Positions 48,053-50,633 of a DNA stretch of 50,633 nt are shown one piece after another (within the stretch, counting starts at the first letter, position 1; the number at the start of each line of letters is the position of its first letter). The notes below the pieces were generated by a model, which made no database searches, was not told where the DNA came from, and saw only the letters and a list, made by a program, of their open reading frames with translations. Source of the DNA: JBBDSV01 sp040904785 (GTDB lineage: Bacteria; Actinomycetota; Nitriliruptoria; Nitriliruptorales; Nitriliruptoraceae); NCBI GenBank assembly GCA_040904785.1, contig JBBDSV010000018.1:1-50633 (forward strand), read 5' to 3'. The position numbers and the translations under genes are program-made.

Positions 48053-49503
48053 CCGAAGGCCCCAAGGAGGAATGCGGGGTCTTCGGTGTCTATGCACCCG
48101 GCGAAGACGTCGCAACGCTGACGTACTTCGGCCTGTTCGCCTTGCAGCACCGGGGGCAGGAATCCGCAGGCATCGCGGTGTCCGACGGCCGGCGCATCGT
48201 CGTCCACAAGGACATGGGTCTGGTGAGCCAGGTCTTCACGGAGACCGGGCTCGCCGCGTTGCAAGGGTCGCTCGCGGTCGGCCACTGCCGCTACTCGACG
48301 ACCGGCTCGTCGTCGTGGGTCAACGCACAGCCGCAGTACCGGTCGACGCCGACGGGCAGCGGCATCGCGTTGGGCCACAACGGCAACCTCGTCAACACCG
48401 CCGAACTCGCCCGCATGCTCGACGTCGCGCCGACCAACGACTCGGAGCTTCTGACCGCCCTGCTCGCTCGGGACGTCGATGTGAGCCTCGAAGAGGCGAT
48501 CGAACGGTCGGCGCCATTGCTCGCCGGCGCCTATTCGGTCGTGGTGATGGACGAGCAGCGCATCCACGCGTTCCGTGACCCGCACGGATTGCGGCCGCTG
48601 CAGATCGGGCGGCTGCCAGCCGGCGGTTGGGTCGTCGCCTCCGAGTCGTCGGCGATCGACATCGTCGGTGGCGTGCTCGTCCGCGACGTCGAACCCGGCG
48701 AGGTCGTCACGATCGACGAGCAGGGGCTGCGCAGCCGCCGGTTCGCCGAGCCGACGCCGCGGTTCTGCCTGTTCGAGTGGGTGTACCTCGCGCGCCCCGA
48801 TCACCGCCAGGACGGCGGAAGCGTGCTGCACGCGCGCCGACGAATGGGACGGCAGCTCGCCCGGGAAGCGCCGGTCGACGCCGACGTCGTCATCCCGGTT
48901 CCCGAGGCCGGCCGAGACGCCGCGGCGGGATTCGCCGCCGAATCCGGTATCGAGTTCGCCGACGGGCTGGTCAAGAACCGTTACGTCGGCCGCACGTTCA
49001 TCCAACCTTCCCAGACGCTGCGGCAGCTGGGCATCCGGCTCAAGCTGTCGCCGGTCCGCGAAGTCGTCGAGGGCAGCCGTCTGGTGGTCGTCGACGATTC
49101 CATCGTGCGCGGCAACACGGCGCGGCAGCTCGTCGAAATGCTGCGTGCGGCCGGTGCCGCCGAGGTGCATCTGCGCGTCACTTCGCCGCCGATCGCCAAC
49201 CCCTGCTACTTCGGGATCGACATGGCGACACGGGCCGAGCTCATCGGGGCCGATCTCGACATCGATGCCATCCGGGCGTTCGTCGGCGCAGACACGTTGC
49301 ACTACATCTCCATCGATGGGCTCGTCGACGCCGTGCCGACACCGTCCGACGCGCTGTGCACCGCGTGCTTCACGGGTGACTATCCGATCGAGGTGCCGGG
49401 CGAGCACGAGCAGCTGGCGCAGATCAAGTTCGACTTCGCCGCCAACGGTGCGCCCGATTCGCAGGCAGCGGCCACCGCGGCATCCACACAGCCACGCCAC
49501 TGA
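48049..49503 (+). CDS. purF: Amidophosphoribosyltransferase
   Basis: A 484-residue enzyme of the first purine step, converting PRPP and glutamine to phosphoribosylamine. The catalytic cysteine follows a short propeptide (TEGPKEECGVFGVY), so processing to expose Cys is expected. LQHRGQESAGIAVSDG and VGHCRYSTTGSS mark the glutaminase, and RLVVVDDSIVRGNTARQLVE is the PRPP loop. Cysteines at the Bacillus-type 4Fe-4S positions are present (RFCLFEWVYLARPD; PIANPCYFGID; ALCTACFTGDYPI). No in-frame ATG or GTG is close; TTG at 48049 is the best start and overlaps the leader frame stop. Confidence 0.93.
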   Translation: MTEGPKEECGVFGVYAPGEDVATLTYFGLFALQHRGQESAGIAVSDGRRIVVHKDMGLVSQVFTETGLAALQGSLAVGHCRYSTTGSSSWVNAQPQYRSTPTGSGIALGHNGNLVNTAELARMLDVAPTNDSELLTALLARDVDVSLEEAIERSAPLLAGAYSVVVMDEQRIHAFRDPHGLRPLQIGRLPAGGWVVASESSAIDIVGGVLVRDVEPGEVVTIDEQGLRSRRFAEPTPRFCLFEWVYLARPDHRQDGGSVLHARRRMGRQLAREAPVDADVVIPVPEAGRDAAAGFAAESGIEFADGLVKNRYVGRTFIQPSQTLRQLGIRLKLSPVREVVEGSRLVVVDDSIVRGNTARQLVEMLRAAGAAEVHLRVTSPPIANPCYFGIDMATRAELIGADLDIDAIRAFVGADTLHYISIDGLVDAVPTPSDALCTACFTGDYPIEVPGEHEQLAQIKFDFAANGAPDSQAAATAASTQPRH

Positions 49504-49692
49504 CGCACCGGTGGTGGCCGTTCGGCTGCTGATGGGGCTTCATTCGCATCCCGGCGGTGGTTCCTTCGCGGGGCGCAGTGCACGTGCAACCACGCCGCGA
49601 GCGCCGACGTCCAACCCACGTACGACGGCAGTCGTACCTCGCGCGCCGTGCGCGTCGAGCCCGGCATTCCGACGAAACGGATCCGTGTCACC

Positions 49693-50382
49693 ATGAGTTC
49701 ACCGTCGTACATCCGTCGCACTCGCACCCTGGCTATCGGTCTCGTGCTTGCACTCGCGCTCGCCGCCTGTGGCACCGATGCCGTCGACGAGCCAGCCGCA
49801 CCACCGGATACCGCACCCGAGGCGGAACCCGAAGAGCCGGCCGATTCGCCGGAAGACCCGCAAGCGGGAGAGACGCCGACCGATGAGTCGCCCGAGGAGG
49901 CGCCCGATCCGGTCGCCGGCGACTGTTCCGCCGCGGGCGCCCAGATCACGCCGGTGGACACGGTCGAGTTGCCGGCGGACGTGGTGGCGCTCCGCGACTT
50001 CCTGTTGGACGCCGCGCTGCGTTGCGACGAACAGTTGCTCCACACCGCGACCGAAGAGTCGAGCATGTTCACCTACTCGTTCGGCGAGGAAGGCGACGCG
50101 ATCGGTTACTGGTGGGATCTTGAGGAAGCCGGCCAGCAGCCCTTCCTGCGACTCGCACAGGTGCTCGGCACGACGCCGGCGCTTGCCGATGGCGGCGACA
50201 TCGTCGTGTGGCCGCAGGTCCAGACCGGACGCGACGAGAACACCACCGACGAGGCCTGGGCGGAGCTGACCTGGATGACCGACGAAGAGCGTGTCGCCTC
50301 CCAGGGCGAGACGGGCTACCTCGGCTGGCGCGTCGGCATCTCGACCGATGGCGAGTGGCGTTTCTTCGTCAGCGGAGACTGA
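49693..50382 (+). CDS. Secreted lipoprotein with acidic linker
   Basis: A 229-residue lipoprotein: signal peptide with lipobox ALAAC (Cys26), an acidic Pro/Glu/Asp-rich linker to about residue 90, then a compact domain (VVALRDFLLDAALRCDEQLL; SMFTYSFGEEGDAIGYWWDL; GDIVVWPQVQTG; GYLGWRVGISTDGEWRFFVS) with a pair of cysteines. The architecture parallels the lipoprotein at 13171-13824 but the domains look unrelated. It is monocistronic with a strong downstream hairpin. Function unknown. Confidence 0.82.
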   Translation: MSSPSYIRRTRTLAIGLVLALALAACGTDAVDEPAAPPDTAPEAEPEEPADSPEDPQAGETPTDESPEEAPDPVAGDCSAAGAQITPVDTVELPADVVALRDFLLDAALRCDEQLLHTATEESSMFTYSFGEEGDAIGYWWDLEEAGQQPFLRLAQVLGTTPALADGGDIVVWPQVQTGRDENTTDEAWAELTWMTDEERVASQGETGYLGWRVGISTDGEWRFFVSGD

Positions 50383-50395
50383 CCCACACGATCGC

Positions 50396-50435
50396 ACACG
50401 TGCCCGGCCGCGGAGACGTCGCGCCGGGCACGTGT
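50396..50435 (+). terminator. Terminator-like hairpin after the lipoprotein gene
   Basis: ACACGTGCCCGGC (50396-50408) pairs perfectly with GCCGGGCACGTGT (50423-50435), a 13-bp stem with a 14-base loop starting 14 bases after the stop codon. No U tract follows. Confidence 0.6.
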
Positions 50436-50588
50436 CGTTGCGGGAGCAAGTCCTTCAGTTGCGTCCGAAGCGGTCGACAGGCGACGTGCACGGGCCGTCG
50501 TCCACATGCGTCGACGCTCGAGCGTTGCAGGCGGCGCGGACCGCGCTATCGTGGTGCGCGTCATTCGGGGGAAATGTACGGGGGACGC

Positions 50589-50633
50589 ATGCGCGGCACT
50601 TCGCGCGTGCCATTGTCGTATTCGACCGCGGAC
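50589..50633 (+). CDS. Possible gene start, partial (runs off the right edge)
   Basis: The last 45 bases form an open frame from ATG 50589 (MRGTSRVPLSYSTAD), preceded by a purine-rich GGGGGA six to eight bases upstream and by a second GGGGGA slightly further up, in a TATCGT-containing promoter-like stretch. Too short to identify. Confidence 0.3.
   Translation, partial: MRGTSRVPLSYSTAD

Noticed and set aside
1..50633. CRISPR arrays, tRNA/rRNA genes, insertion sequences or prophage
   Set aside because: No regularly spaced repeats, cloverleaf-like genes, transposase or integrase motifs were seen while reading both strands.

Overview
The window is high-GC DNA, densely coded on both strands, and looks like a chromosome segment from an actinobacterium. 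The supporting signs are GAF-ANTAR regulators, a SARP-type activator, an F420-dependent NADP oxidoreductase, a mycothiol-type DinB protein, a fused AccD/AccA carboxyltransferase, an LCP protein, a DivIVA-like coiled-coil protein and a PurS/PurQ/PurL-type purine pathway. A member of Acidimicrobiia (Ilumatobacter-like) would fit, but that placement is inference. No rRNA, tRNA, CRISPR array, transposase or phage gene was recognised.

Layout. 0-6.3 kb (minus strand): end-truncated PAS signalling protein, unknown membrane protein, DUF6458-type protein, a SARP activator coupled to a one-TM protein, a sortase remnant, a 27-residue membrane peptide, and a region-2-only sigma-like factor. 6.3-14.5 kb: two GAF-ANTAR regulators, a cytosine-deaminase-like amidohydrolase, DUF5946, two VOC proteins, an antitoxin with a broken Doc/Fic toxin, a DHA2-type MFS exporter, a lipoprotein and a cupin. 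14.6-27 kb: two histidine kinases, fused acetyl-CoA carboxyltransferase, DinB protein, GlxA-type regulator coupled to an MFS transporter, degenerate GGDEF protein, cupredoxin lipoprotein, nitronate monooxygenase and NADP-glutamate dehydrogenase.

27-38.4 kb is the most interesting part. A tightly overlapping minus-strand operon encodes heme A synthase, a 48-residue membrane peptide, a CuA subunit II, a heme-copper subunit I, heme O synthase and a WHDHR-motif membrane protein. Subunit I keeps all six metal-ligand histidines, but the residue four after the first CuB histidine, normally the cross-linked tyrosine, is glutamine. That argues against an ordinary oxygen reductase and for one of the unusual nitric-oxide-reductase-type families. 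Divergent from it is a TIGR04053-like radical SAM protein. Next come an Rrf2 regulator with an NsrR/IscR-like three-cysteine set, a lone XdhC protein, a broken REC/PAS histidine kinase, and a multi-TM protein resembling the NnrS/Cu-nitrite-reductase membrane domain. The divergent promoter and the promoter of the multi-TM protein share a TTAG-N7-CTAA motif. The rrf2 promoter and the cupredoxin promoter share a 10-mer. Together these suggest a small redox- or NO-responsive respiratory regulon (inference).

38.4-50.6 kb: LCP protein, pirin, DivIVA-like protein, NpdG-like oxidoreductase, then a purine block purS - membrane protein - purQ - purL - purF, followed by a lipoprotein and a possible gene start at the right edge. 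Lesions are visible in three genes: the sortase, the Doc toxin and the REC/PAS kinase.
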